Shown here piece by piece: positions 24,866 to 36,147 of a stretch of DNA of 64,000 bases; position 1 is the first letter of the stretch, and every line of letters begins with the position of its first letter. The translations under genes were made by a program, and so were the position numbers. The notes below the pieces were generated by a model. The model saw nothing but the letters and a program-made list of their open reading frames with translations, was not told where the DNA came from and did no database searches. This stretch comes from Daldinia sp. FL1419 (lineage: Eukaryota; Ascomycota; Sordariomycetes; Xylariales; Hypoxylaceae), in NCBI GenBank assembly GCA_025201765.1, contig MU623363.1, positions 255,192-319,191 of the forward strand, in the 5' to 3' direction.

Positions 24866-27797
24866 CTATAGTCGAGACTGTACTGGCGGGTTACTGCTCT
24901 CCTCAGGCCATCTTACGTCGGGCCAGATGTGCCGGATGGCTTCCCAAATATGACTGAAGAAATCTTAGTTAGCTAGATGATCGGATCAGAGGATGGCATA
25001 GCAAATACATACCTGACGTAGATAATGTTTAATCCGTTCTTCACTTCCGGCGGTATCTCTCTCGCGTCCTTCTCGTTCTGTGCCGGTAACAGCACCGTCT
25101 TGACACCGGCGCGGTATGCTCCGATTAGCTTCTCCTTTATTCCTCCTACTCTTTTTACGTGACCAGAAAGCTGGAATTCACCCTGTTAAAACGTTAGTAT
25201 CAAATTCATAGGCGAGCAGAAAGCTCCGTTTAACTTACAGTCATGGCCATTGTCGGAGGGACGGGCCGTCCGGAAAGGAGCGATATGAGTGCAATCGCCT
25301 GAGCCATTCCACTTGACGGACCGTCTTTAGGCACGGCTCCGGATGGACAGTGGACGTGTAGACTTCGTTTCTTCATGATGTTTTCCGTAGGATCCTGAGT
25401 TAACCCTAACTCGTAGGCATGGTTGCGAACCCAGCTCCTTGCAACTTTGACGCTTTCTTTCAAGACGTCCCCAAGATTGCCCGTAAGCTCCACGCTGCCA
25501 TCACCGGGCATGTCGAGAACTTCGATGAAGAGGATACCCCCGTTTCCTCCGGAGCTATAGGCAACAAGTCCCGTAACGATGCCCGGCTGGGTGGTCTTTT
25601 CCGCTATCTCATCTTCGAACTTCTCTATGCCTAGAATAGATTCGAGATCCTCTACTGTGACCTCGGGGCGGTACGTCTCTGGTTTGCCACGGTCGTTGGC
25701 TTCCACGAATTCTACGGCCTTTGCGCGGCAGACTGAACCAATCTCTCGTTCAAGATTGCGAACACCCGCCTCGCGGGTGTACGACTCGATGATCTTTGAT
25801 ACTACCTCCTCGCTGAAACGCACCTGGTCTTCCGAGAGTCCATTCACCTTGATTTGTTTGGGCACAAGGTGTCGCAACGCGATATGCCGCTTTTCAAGTG
25901 TGGTATAACCGGAAAACTCCAGGGTTTCCATGCGATCCAATAGCGGACCAGGTATGGTATCGAGGGTATTGGCGGTAGCAATAAACAATACCTTACTGAG
26001 GTCAATGGGAGTATTGATGTAATGATCATGGAACGCGTGGTTTTGTTCAGGATCAAGTACTTCCAGCATCGCCGCAGCTGGGTCTCCGTTATGGTTCGAC
26101 ATACCCAGCTTGTCTATCTCGTCCAACAGGAAAACTGGGTTGGATACACCAACTTTCCTTAAACCTTGCACAATCAGACCCGGCATGGCGGCGACATACG
26201 TTCTTCGGTGTCCCCGGATTTCTGCTTCATCCCTGACGCCACCGAGCGAGATGCGGTGGAATTTACGACCGAGGGCCGCAGCAATAGATTTCGCTATGCT
26301 GGTCTTGCCGACACCGGGAGGGCCGACCAAGAGCAAGATAGGCGCTTTCTCGACTTGTCGTTTATTCCTCAACATCTGGACCTTGAGGCTGTTGGCCTTT
26401 ATTTTCTCCTCCAATTCAGGGTCAATAGTTGCTGCATCCTTTACATTTTCTTTAGTAGACTCTAAGTCGGCCACTTCCTGTTCGGCTTGCTTGATTTGGT
26501 GTTCCACTGCTTTATTAGCTGACTGCATCAACCTTACAATGGTAAGGTATGATAGCAGACGCTTCTTCACTTTCTCAATTCCATAGTGGTCATTATCAAG
26601 TTGTTTCCTAGCGGTCTCCAATGTGCCGACTCCAATCGGATCGTCTGTAACGACGGACCACGGTAACTCGGACAATGTTTCGAGATAAGTCCTGACAACC
26701 TGATACTCGGCCTGCGCCGGATTCATCTGCTTCAGTCGCTTCAGCTCGCGTTCGGCTACCGTCGCGGCATCCGGCGGAAGCTTGGCATCCTGGATCTTCT
26801 TCTCGAGATCCTGCAAGTCATCCGGGTCTTGTTGGTCACCCGGACCACCGCCAAACATGCCAAACGGCGATCCGCCGCCGAGATGAAGACCGGCCGGGGG
26901 CTTGGGCCCCAGTAGTGGCGGCTTACCATTCCGTCTGTTCCGTATCTTCTCTATGTCTTCCTCGTCGATACGAATAGGAATAGCCCCGGTACTAATAGTA
27001 GTAACTTTAATATTGCCCTTAAGATCCTCCACGTGACGGTCAAGTATCTCGATAACCTTCGTCATGCGTTTTGCAACGTCAAGAGAAGCAAGAACTTGGA
27101 GCTTTTCCTCGTAGGTAGTATCAACTATGTTCATCATAAAGTCGGCCAGCGAACCTCCCTCGCTGGGGCTTTTCCTTGCAATGAGCTGTTCTAACCTCCG
27201 TGTTAGGAGAGGATTCAACCCCCCGGTACCACTAGATAGCAGGAAAGCCGATACACGGAGATACGATACCAGTTCCCGTGACAGTCGCTTTAGGGTGGCG
27301 AAGAGTTCTTGATAAGCGGGCTTCTTCAGCTCCTCGGCATCAAGCTGATCCGTGTGAGGGAACACCTTCGCCTCGAAAAATGGACGTTCCTGAGTAACTT
27401 TCTCGATAGAAACACGTGAGACACCTTGCACGAGCAAGTTAAACTCGGCACCGTTTTGTCCTTGAATCGCATTAATCCTCCCAGATACTCCATAGGCGAA
27501 TAAACGGCCCTTCTTAATGTTGCTCGTATTCGCACTGACGAGTTCCTCGTACTCAGCAGGTTTCTCTTCTAAAAGTGCCTGACCGCGAGAGTTCAACATC
27601 GGCGAGTTGAGAGGTACGCAAATAACGGGGACCTGGTCGACCCGGCTCGAATTCTTGGAAGCACGGGCATAAACGTTGGAAAGTAAGGCGGGTATGTCGG
27701 AGCGGTCGGTCGGTACTGGTACTCGAATGATCGAGCCGGGAAAAAGAACGTTGTTCTTACCCAGGGGGATCACAGGCATAGCTGTCGATTGCGCCAT
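24866..27797 (-). CDS. Peroxisomal Lon protease (Lon protease homolog 2)
   Basis: ATP-dependent serine protease of the peroxisomal matrix that removes misfolded or excess matrix proteins. Model: complement(join(24866..24953, 25013..25182, 25239..27797)), 938 aa, normal for the family. The N-terminal LON substrate-binding domain is followed by an AAA+ module with Walker A GPPGVGKT (about residue 489) and Walker B VFLLDEID (about 554). The protease domain has the catalytic serine in KDGPSSGM (S828) and the dyad lysine in GGIKEKL (K869). The last three residues are SRL, a PTS1 signal, which separates it from mitochondrial Pim1-type Lon. Introns are 56 and 59 nt with ACTAAC/GCTAAC branch sites. 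The frame is open to 27839, but the codon there is TTG; the first ATG is 27797. It is divergent to RPA2. Certain family call. Confidence 0.96.
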
Positions 27798-28914
27798 GTT
27801 GACGTGTCTCCCCTTGGGGGTTTGCGCTCGATTGGTCAAGTAATGAAAAGGGGCAATAGGGATTTGGGGAAGGAGAGTTGTACTGTTGCTACGTCGTACA
27901 AAGAAGCAGACGAGACGGCGAATTTGTCGCTGTGCTCGTTGTTGACTGAGATGAAAAGTTTAAGTTCGGGTCGGTTCGGTGGGAAAAGTAGTTGCATGCA
28001 TGTATAATGTAGGTATGTATAATGTAGGTATGTATAGTGTATGTAAATATGTATCCAAAATATCTAAGGCAAGAGAGATGGACGCATGTGGAAATTTGTA
28101 AATTCGTAAATTGTTGATGTCAGAGTGGTAGAAGGTTCTCATGCGCTGTAACTAGCGTAACTAACGTCTATTTAAACCCTGTAGGCTACGTAGCTCGGGT
28201 TGCAGCACAGCCAGCTAGCAGGTACCTACCTAGGTACACTAGGTAACTTTAGGTATCTGTTTCAGGGGGTGTCCATGCCGTTCATTCGAGAAGCTGCGGG
28301 TAGACTGAGCTGACTGGTTAAACTTTCAAAAACTGCCATTCCCAGAACAGCTCTTACCGAGGTCCACGCTCCGCTGAGCCAACACCCCGGATATGAATCC
28401 GTATCGAAGCCGAGGACTCCGCATCACGAGATTCTACGGTTCGATGGTACTATGTATGGTGATAATGCGTGATAGCTTCGATAGCCTCATTCTGATTACT
28501 TGTAGTATCTTGGTGCATTCAATCCTAGAACACTGTGGAATTTACTGTATCGTATATTACCATTCTATTTGCTACTTTGTTGGCTCTACGTACCATGAAT
28601 CAGGTATGTACCACGTAGAAACTCAATACCGGGTAAGCACATTAACTAGGTACATTAGGTACGTTAGGTACGTTAGGTACAGACCATTTACACAACACAC
28701 ACACACACGCGACACAGCACAAGCCACAGCAGAGGCTGGCAGGTTACGCTAACTACCCCGCGATTTAGCGTAACCAGCCCGAGTTGAAGAAAATCAATTA
28801 AAATAGAAAAAGTCCCAAGTCGCGTAATCCAATCTTTCAAACGCGTCTCCTAGATTTTAGACCCTCTTCACATCATCACCACCTCCACCAAATTACCGCC
28901 TCAAATCACAGACA
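27798..28914. promoter_or_regulatory. Divergent Lon/RPA2 intergenic region
   Basis: About 1.1 kb between the two divergent start codons, so it should hold both promoters. Visible features are repeated TATAATGTAGGTATG units near 28000-28040, a CCTAGG-centred motif at 28221-28238, and three 9-bp TAC(A/G)TTAGG copies at 28651-28677. No gene was found; the ORF at 28393-28752 is not recognisable. Confidence 0.5.
28651..28677. repeat. 9-bp tandem repeat TACGTTAGG, 3 copies
   Basis: One TACATTAGG is followed by two TACGTTAGG units, 240 bp upstream of the RPA2 start codon. Function is unknown. Confidence 0.8.
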
Positions 28915-29819
28915 ATGACTAGTACGTACCTATCATGAAATCTCTCTCTCTCTCTCTCTCCATAATCACATCTATAATCACATCTATATACATAATATGT
29001 CACATATATGTGTACTTACGTATATACCATAAATATTAACCCAACCGCTTAGGCTACGGCGCATACGGCGGCGGCAACGAAGGCGACGGGTTCTTCCGGG
29101 GCTCTCAAAGCGGCAGCCAAACCGCAGGGGCCGTGAGCGAGGACTCGCTGCGTCCCGTAACGGTCAAGCAAATCATCGACGCGGAGCAGACCTTCAACCG
29201 GGAGAACAGCTTCCGCATCGACGGCGCCGACGTCTCCCAAGTCACCTTCGTCGGCATGGTCCGCCAGATCAGCCCCCAGACCACCAACATCACCTACCGC
29301 CTCGACGACGGCACCGGCATCATCGAGGTCAAGCAGTGGCTCGACGCCGACCGCCAGGACGACGCCTCCCACGCCCCGTTCCACGAGGAGCAGTACGTCC
29401 GCGTCTGGGGCCGGCTGCGTAGTTTTGGAAACAAGCGCCACGTCGGCGTACACGTCATCAAGCCCGTTACCGACTTCAACGAGGTCAACTACCACCTACT
29501 CGAGGCTACCTATGTGCACTTGTTCTTCACGCGCGGTGCGTTAGGGGGCGGCGGGGATGGAAATGCTGCTGAGGACGATAGCATGTTCGTCGAGAATAAC
29601 GACGCCATGTTCTTACGGGGTGCATCGCCTACGGCGCAAAGAATGTACCAGTACCTCAACCAGTCGAAGAGTAGCGAGGGCACCCACATGCAAATTATAG
29701 CCAAGGAGACGGGTATGACGATCCAGCAAGTCATGGGTGCTGCGGAAGAATTGCTAGGCCACGGCAAGATTTACACAACTCTCGACGACGAGACGTTTGC
29801 CGTTCTGGAAGGATTCTAA
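28915..29819 (+). CDS. Replication protein A 32 kDa subunit (RPA2)
   Basis: Middle subunit of the heterotrimeric single-strand DNA-binding complex RPA, acting in nuclear replication, repair and checkpoint signalling. Model: join(28915..28921, 29053..29819), 257 aa, close to the usual size. The first coding exon is only 7 nt (ATG ACT A); splicing to 29053 gives MTSYGAYGGGNEGDGFF, the Gly/Ser/Gln-rich phosphorylation-type N terminus of the family. An OB-fold follows (PVTVKQIIDA through VIKPVTDFNEV, about residues 43-157). The C-terminal winged-helix protein-interaction domain covers roughly 190-257 (GMTIQQVMGAAEELL). The 131-nt intron has a GTACGT donor and CTTAG acceptor. The first half of exon 2 is noticeably richer in C-ending codons than its neighbours. 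The antisense ORF at 29049-29495 is a composition artefact. Confidence 0.95.
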
Positions 29820-30567
29820 AAACTTGGTTTCAGTAGCGAGTTGCTATCGAGGCAGAAATTTTGCTGCATGTCACGTTCCGGCGTTGTTTGGCACGATGGA
29901 GATTACAAGGCATAAGGTGGACATCAATCCATCAAATGGGTTTAGCTGAAGAATGGCACCAGCATGTATAATGAAGGCTTTCTAGTGTGGATTATCTAGC
30001 TAGATACGAAGGATTGACTAATGATACCTAAAATGAGGAACCAGAATTGATCGAAGATAATACCTGAGCAACACCCCCCCTTTGCCCCTTTCCTTAGCCT
30101 ATCCCCGTGAAATGAATAAGCGACGTACCAATCCGAGACAAAACTAGACGGGAGAACCCAAGAACACCCCGTAACCGCAATGCGAGCAGCGTCGAGAAAG
30201 GCCTAGTAAGGGCGTAAATGTGGTAAATGCTCGAAAAAGAAGTAGTATCGTAAGAGAAAAGAGAGTAAGAAAGTAATAAAAACAAGGGGCCGTCTACACC
30301 CCATGAGGATCCTAGAAGCAACGAGTAGAAGAGTAAGCAGAGAATCCAGAAAGCAAACGGAAATTCAGACTTTCAGCGAAGAAACCGAGCAATTTCACAT
30401 CGCAAGCTTAGAATCACGACCCATCGACTCCTGTCAACTTCAGCGCAATCGTCATCAGCAGCAGTAGCAGCAGCAGCAGTAGCAAAACAGCATCATCAAC
30501 AACAACATCAACAGCATCACCAACAACGACATCAGCAGCAGTGGGCCTTATTCACGATCGATCCTTA
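29820..30567. other. Convergent spacer between RPA2 and GNAT gene
   Basis: Contains the 3' untranslated regions of two convergent genes. The only structure seen is a CAG/CAA/CATCA-type trinucleotide-rich tract at about 30455-30542, immediately beside the GNAT stop codon. No gene was found. Confidence 0.6.
30455..30542. repeat. CAG/CAA trinucleotide-rich tract
   Basis: An imperfect run of AGC, AAC and ATC triplets. It lies in the presumed 3' untranslated region of the minus-strand GNAT gene and is not in frame with a gene. Confidence 0.8.
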
Positions 30568-31701
30568 CTACATCTTCTTGAACCCGGGGTTAAGCTTGAT
30601 GGGGATCGACTTGGAGATCTTCTGCGGCTCGCGGACCATGATGGACAGGCGGACGGGCGACTTGCAATCGGCGCCGAGGAAGATGTCCTTCTTGAACTCG
30701 AAGCCGAACTTTTTGTAGTACGACGTGTTCTTCTCCGAGCTCGACTCGAGATACATGGCCCGGCCTTCGGCGTCGGCCTGGGACGGAATCAGCACATAGA
30801 CGGAACAAGCGAAGTTTGATGATTTCCCCCGATCCCGTCTTATGAAGAGGTAGGTTGGGCCATGTAGGTGACACGTACCTTGGACGCCATCTGCTCGATG
30901 AGCTTCCTCGCGTAGCCCCTACGCTGGCCGCTGGGCTTGGTGCCTAGGTAGACCAGGTAGTAGCAGTCATTGTCCCTATCGCCCATGACCTCGGCTTTAG
31001 TGTCGTGGAGCACCGGCATGAGCTCTTGGTAGTAGCGCTTCCGGCCTTCGGCAGACAGTTGATAGTAGAGTCTCCACATACCACTGCGGACGATGGTTAC
31101 CAAGTCGTCCATCTCCTTGCCAGGCGGCATCCTGTATGTCGCAAAAGAGTCACGTGTTAGTTGAACAGTCTACTTCTTACTTCTTCTTTCTTTGGGTTGC
31201 TTTATACCGAGGGTGAAGCACCCCGGGAAGCAAAGTAAAACCCAGAGTCGAGGCTACGTATTCAATCGTTGGCTCGTAGCGTGCGATTTATACAATACTT
31301 ACGGTTGACGAGATACGTAGCCCTAGAGCCCTTGTTTTTCCTTTTCCCCCGGGTTCGCCCACTCTCTTGGGGATTCGTGACGGGCAGACTCACCAGAGCG
31401 CCACGCCCTCGTAGTCCGGCCCGATGGTGGTTACGACACCCTTGTAGCAGTGGGCCGCCACGATGTAGTTGAATATGTCAACGTGGAGCCGCCACTTGGT
31501 CTCGTCGTCTTTACCGACCATATCGTCCGTATCGAGGACGTACTGTGCCAGTTCATCAGTAGCAAAGGCCTGCGCCAGAGACAGCGCTGCTTCCTTATAC
31601 TCCGATATCCCGATAGCACGAACTTGACCCTCCCATTTTCGTGGAATGAGAGAACGCTTCTTCAACTCAACAAGGGAAACACTGTTGCTTACGTGCTCCA
31701 T
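30568..31701 (-). CDS. GNAT-family N-acetyltransferase
   Basis: Predicted acetyl-CoA-dependent N-acyltransferase; the substrate is unknown. Model: complement(join(30568..30777, 30879..31131, 31394..31701)), 256 aa. The acetyl-CoA-binding motif A is visible as YYLVYLGTKPSGQRRGYARK, with the Q/R-x-x-G-x-A loop RRGYAR. It is followed by a typical C-terminal strand-helix region (AMYLESSSEKN, then YYKKFGFEF). The two introns are 262 and 101 nt. The start is at 31701 because the frame upstream is closed by stops once a likely 62-nt intron in the 5' leader (31736..31797) is removed. The family is shared by many fungal paralogues, including puromycin-resistance-like enzymes, so no specific function should be inferred. 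A pyrimidine-rich leader, probably 5' UTR and promoter, extends towards 32650. Confidence 0.88.
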
Positions 31702-32580
31702 GTTGGCCAGCTTTTCTCCTCGGACCTTTTCGTAGCTGAGAATTAATAGACTAATTAGTTGCGACGTTACAACAGCTACTTAGAAATGACCGCTAACCTT
31801 AAATATTATTATTTGATATATCTTGTATACTATCTCCTGTGTGAACTCTCGACAACTGAGTTCTTGAGATAGGCATAAATCTCGCGGGATGAGCTAGGCA
31901 ATTGAGGCTCGTGCGAAGGTCAACAGACATCAATGTTGAGTTGACGAGGTCGGTCTTAGAACTGGGATACTTTAATTCAGACAACAAGCGACGTCACTGG
32001 GACGGGGGAGACGAGGAGCCCAAAAAGTCTGACAGTCAGATGAATAACGACGATGATAATTGAAGTTGGAAATTGGGTGTTTGGATAGAGACGACGAGGC
32101 AGGCCAGCAGGCAGGTTGGTATAGCTGGTGACAAAGAACTGAGTCTTGAAAGGTTACTAATCCCGTTTGAAGGGGATAGTGTGCTATAGCAAGATCGATC
32201 AGTGTAGCTTGTGTCTATTCCACCTCGAAAAGTGACTTTGTTGTAACCAAGTACTGTTTCCCGGTTTGAGTGAAGAGAAGTGGAGGAAGAAGGAATCAAG
32301 GGTTCCGGGAAGCTGGGGGTCCTTAAAGAAGTGGCAAGGTCGGGAAGTACAAAGCACAGTGTATAATGGTTGGGTGAGGCGAAGGGGCCAAGGGAGAGGT
32401 GCGTGGGATGAGATGCGGAGAGCCTGAATAGTCGATGGTAAGCTGAGGGAGCCGCAGAACAGCATGGGAAGTAAAATTCAACCAACCATTCATTGGGGAG
32501 TGGATGTATGACACTATCCAATTCCCTATCCATGACCCTCGTGGATTTTACTACGTTAATACGTAGGTAGTATGGTAGTA

Positions 32581-32630
32581 CGTAGACGTAGGTAGACGTA
32601 GGCAGACGTAAGTAGACGCAGATAGACGCA
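32581..32630. repeat. 10-bp minisatellite (GGTAGACGTA-like), 5 copies
   Basis: Five consecutive degenerate decamers sharing AGACG lie in the presumed upstream region of the GNAT gene. Confidence 0.85.
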
Positions 32631-33120
32631 CGGTAAGAGACAAAAGACATTCCCATTATCAGTGTGTCTTATTCGATCCTGTCGTCCTTATTGGTCCGTC
32701 GGTGCGCAGCGGATGACGGCAACGGCCGGCTGGGCACTATATCCGAGGCCACTTACATATGGCATATCTACCTGACAGCCAATCTGGATAACCATACATT
32801 TTTGTTGTGTCGCTCTCTAGTCTAACCGTGGTAGTTTTAATAGTCACAGTGCGTCAGACCCGAGTCAGACCCAACACATTGGGATCCCAAAGTTGCTAGA
32901 ACCTGTCTGCATACATTGTACGCCAGTCTCGTGCGCGGGAGTTGGGTGGTGCGTGTGGGAGGGCTAGGGAACTTGCCCATTGGTACGGAGCAAACATCTT
33001 TGCTACCTTCTTTACTACATCTTGAATAAGGTGTGGTAAGGGTGGGATGGCAATTATGATGCTCATTGGGTACGAATGCCGCATCGCTTCGGCTTGGGAT
33101 AATATCTCGCATACTTCGCA

Positions 33121-33148
33121 TACCCTAATACCCTAATACCCTAATACC
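33121..33148. repeat. Telomere-like octamer array (TACCCTAA)3
   Basis: Three exact TACCCTAA units followed by TACC. Each unit contains CCCTAA, the complement of the TTAGGG telomere hexamer used by most filamentous fungi, with two extra bases. It is an interstitial site inside a housekeeping block. Confidence 0.8.
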
Positions 33149-33535
33149 TCGCTCCTAGAACAGTGTCGCAGGCGCTGATCCCACGCCATTACACGTTATT
33201 ACACGCATTCCTACACTACAACTTTGCTCGTGTCGTCCACCCTGGAGGCACATACTGCAACTCTACCAGCCTAGTAGGTATATTATTATAGGCGTTCATT
33301 ATGATCGGTCACCTGACAACTCAACTTCGACCAAACTTCGACGTCGGTCTGGCCTTGGAAGGGATGATCAAATCGGAGACCCGGAGCTGCTACATCTCAC
33401 GCCCAGATCGCCCCGGTTACACGAGCGCTTGAAGCGGTCGGTCCAACACCTGAGGTTTGACGGCTATCCGGTTTTTGACTATCGCACATGTGTTCCATTG
33501 CAGAGCGTGTGGGAGGCCTAGACGGGAACGTGGGG

Positions 33536-33591
33536 TTGCGATGCTGCGATGTTGCGGTGCTGCGGTGTTGCGGTAGTGCGGTAGTGCGGTG
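33536..33591. repeat. 8-bp minisatellite NTGCGRTN, 7 copies
   Basis: Seven consecutive octamers (for example TTGCGATG, CTGCGGTG, GTGCGGTA) show stepwise divergence along the array. They are non-coding. Confidence 0.85.
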
Positions 33592-34356
33592 TTTATCCCC
33601 GGAGAAGAGAGTCATCTTTTAGACCCTAGACCCTTGGAAAACCAAGGTTTGGGCCCCGACTTGTAATCTGATAGTTTATCAATTCGGATGCATCTTTTCC
33701 ATCTTTGCTTCTTGTCGAACCCGGGATCCTAAGATAGCGGCGCACTGGGTTACCTATCTGCACCCTTCTGCACCCCCTTCTGCACCTAACGACTGGTCTT
33801 TACTGCTTTTACTCCATTTACACAGTAAAAGAGTAACTAAGATAACGCAGCTGGCCAGATAGTCTAGGCCCCCCCGGATCGGCCGGGGTTGTTATACGGT
33901 ATGCGGAGTCAGTGATACCCTGAATAACACTGGGATGTTTTGATGTTTAAGATACATCGAAGTATTTGTCTTACATCAGGATATTACATATTACATATTA
34001 CATTTATTTTAGTATATACCTAACCTTAGGTAAGCACCTACCTATTGGACCATACATGTACCATAGTTAGATCGGTAGCCTTAACGGAATGATTGGGTGT
34101 GATTTTAACGGGGTCTTGCATTTTTGAAACAATAGACCAAAAAAGTAAACCCCTCGCTTTAGAATACCGCATAGGGGCATAGGGGATATCTATGGAAATA
34201 TCGCAGATAATCGTATCTATAACTCTAGAATAAGGCTTTTCCCATCCCTTCTTTATTAGAGAGCTCTTCCAAAATCAAATAAAGAAATTAGAATAATTCG
34301 CTTTCTTCTTCTCCTCTCTTCCTTCCTCCAATTTGTTCAATACCCCCCCTCACACT

Positions 34357-35236
34357 TCACATCCGCCTGATCTCCTGCTCGTTGGTGTACTTCTCCAGTC
34401 CCGAGTCTAGGTTCTCCCACCATTCGAAAAGCATCGACTCGCAGATAAGCTTGAACCAGGGCGTAAACTTTAGCGTTGTGTCCTTGAAGAGAGCTTTTAG
34501 TTCTTCAGCGGTGACGTATTTAGTATCTTTTACTTCGTTAAGGTTAGGGTTAAGATCGACGTTGGCCTTGATGAAAAGGATATAGTCAACTATGGACGAT
34601 CGTCAGCATTCCGTCGTTTTACCTTGACCTGGAAACTCCTTTTCTCTCTTACTCTCGTGTTCGCCCCATTTGCCGTCGCTGGGAGCTTTATAGTGGATTC
34701 GTGTTAAGAAGTGGAAGTCCTCGAATGGTACCTGCTCCTTCTTAATGCCCAACTCGTGGTCGAGCTTTCGCTGCGCAGCGCGCTTGACGCCGTCGACGGA
34801 ATCCGGTAGGTTGGAACCAGTTTCGCCGGGAATTCCTAAAGGGTGAGAACAGCACGTGTTCGTCCACATATCAGGGAATGTAATCTTTTCGGTTGCGCGC
34901 TGCTGAAGAAGCAATCGGTTCTTGTCATCGAAGAGAAAGCAGGAAAAGGCTCGGTGTAGTAAGCCCTTGTCGATATTGGTCATCAGGTGACCTATAAAGG
35001 GTTAGTTTGATTGCTCTATTTATTTTCCTATAAGACTATTGCATACATAGTTTCTTGCTGGCTGTTCCGATTGGGTTGTCGTCGTTGTCGAGGACAATGC
35101 ATACCTCGTCCATAAGCCGAATCTGTTCGGCGTCGTGACCTTCCAACTCGGCGGAGCTAGTATCTATGTCCGGAAACAAACGGAGCAAGGTCTCCGCCGT
35201 AGGGATAGCCTGTGCGACGGTTGTGGTAGTAGACAT
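34357..35236 (-). CDS. IDI1: Isopentenyl-diphosphate delta-isomerase
   Basis: Interconverts isopentenyl diphosphate and dimethylallyl diphosphate in the mevalonate pathway, feeding ergosterol and other isoprenoids. Model: complement(join(34357..34589, 34653..34991, 35047..35236)), 253 aa. The Nudix-fold signature residues are present: the catalytic cysteine in NTCCSHPLG (C111) and the metal/active-site glutamate in KWGEHEIDYILF (E176). That second motif is restored only by splicing across the 63-nt intron, which supports the model. The first intron is 55 nt. The N terminus starts MSTTTTVAQAIPTAETLLRL, with no obvious organelle signal. The C terminus ends EQEIRRM. It belongs to the type I isomerase family (yeast Idi1, human IDI1). 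Upstream (35237-36147) is a non-coding promoter region. Confidence 0.96.
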
Positions 35237-36147
35237 ATTGTGCGAGTTATGGTGTTATAGTTATCGAATATTGATTTCGTCTTTGAATTTTCTCCGGAAA
35301 AAGGAGAGGAGCGAAAGCGTGATGCGTTTGCTAAATTATGTACAATCGGAAATTGCATATCGATAGCAAAGTGTAACTATCCTAATCCTTCTTAATCCCT
35401 AACCCATAATCCTTGGCGTTCTTGAGCCAGATGGGGGAACCCCGCTCTCAACCTATTCGATATTCTTTCATGGGCTGAATTTTAGGGGTCGTTACACTGT
35501 GCACGGACCACAGCACATAGTCAATATCAATTCATTCGATATCTCCATTTCCTATCGATAGACTATCAGCCTCACTCCACTCATGCAATACATCCACGCT
35601 GTCATCCAATCAATGTATTCTTGGCTGATTTAAGGTAGTTATGCATACTGTGCAAATCGATCTGTTTCACGATAAGCAAACAACCAAGAATGACGCAGCT
35701 TCCAAGAACTCTGGATTCTTGATTTTCTCATGTATCTAGTTTCGCATGTCTCACTTTTGCGGACAAGTAATAAGACAATTCAACGCGAAATGGCCACCGC
35801 AGCTGCATCTGCTATACTAAGCAACTATCCAAGCTACTACCTAACTAACCTAAGGTTAGATACATGTTAATAGGCTATTGTTCTAAATAGTTCCTAGGTA
35901 CATAGTCGCCTAAAGGATACTATGTATATTTGTATTGGCGAAAAATAATGGCTTCAAGATGGAATGGAGCAGGGAAATTTAGAGATCGGCGAAGCTTTTT
36001 GAACTGGATCTTCGCATTCATCAATTACTAAGGCATAGATATATCATATCGAAAAAAAAATCATGCACAATTCCGTTTTTGTCCCTTACCTTGAACACGT
36101 ACATACAGGACTACAAAAGCATAAGTATCCATCTCTCGGATATCATT
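35237..36147. other. Spacer between IDI1 start and MATE gene stop
   Basis: Both flanking genes are on the minus strand, so this holds the IDI1 promoter and leader plus the MATE 3' end. No ORF here is recognisable. A CCTAGG-type motif occurs near 35893. Nothing else is visible. Confidence 0.6.

Larger units (their letters stand above)
31702..34356. other. Non-coding stretch between GNAT and IDI1 genes
   Basis: 2.65 kb with no supportable gene. The left part holds the GNAT leader with a putative 5' UTR intron (31736-31797). The 206-codon minus ORF at 32036-32656 is C/T-rich leader-like sequence (Ser/Leu/Pro) with no domain. Repeats seen: a 10-bp minisatellite at 32581-32630, a telomere-like octamer array at 33121-33148 and an 8-bp minisatellite at 33536-33591. 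Confidence 0.55.

Noticed and set aside
27798..27839. 14-codon N-terminal extension of Lon
   Set aside because: The upstream codon is TTG; the first ATG at 27797 fits the family N terminus.
29049..29495. 148-codon minus ORF, Val/Asp/Ala-rich
   Set aside because: It is antisense to the RPA2 OB-fold exon and results from the C-ending codons there.
32036..32656. 206-codon minus ORF upstream of the GNAT gene
   Set aside because: Ser/Leu/Pro-rich sequence with a minisatellite in it; better explained as pyrimidine-rich leader.
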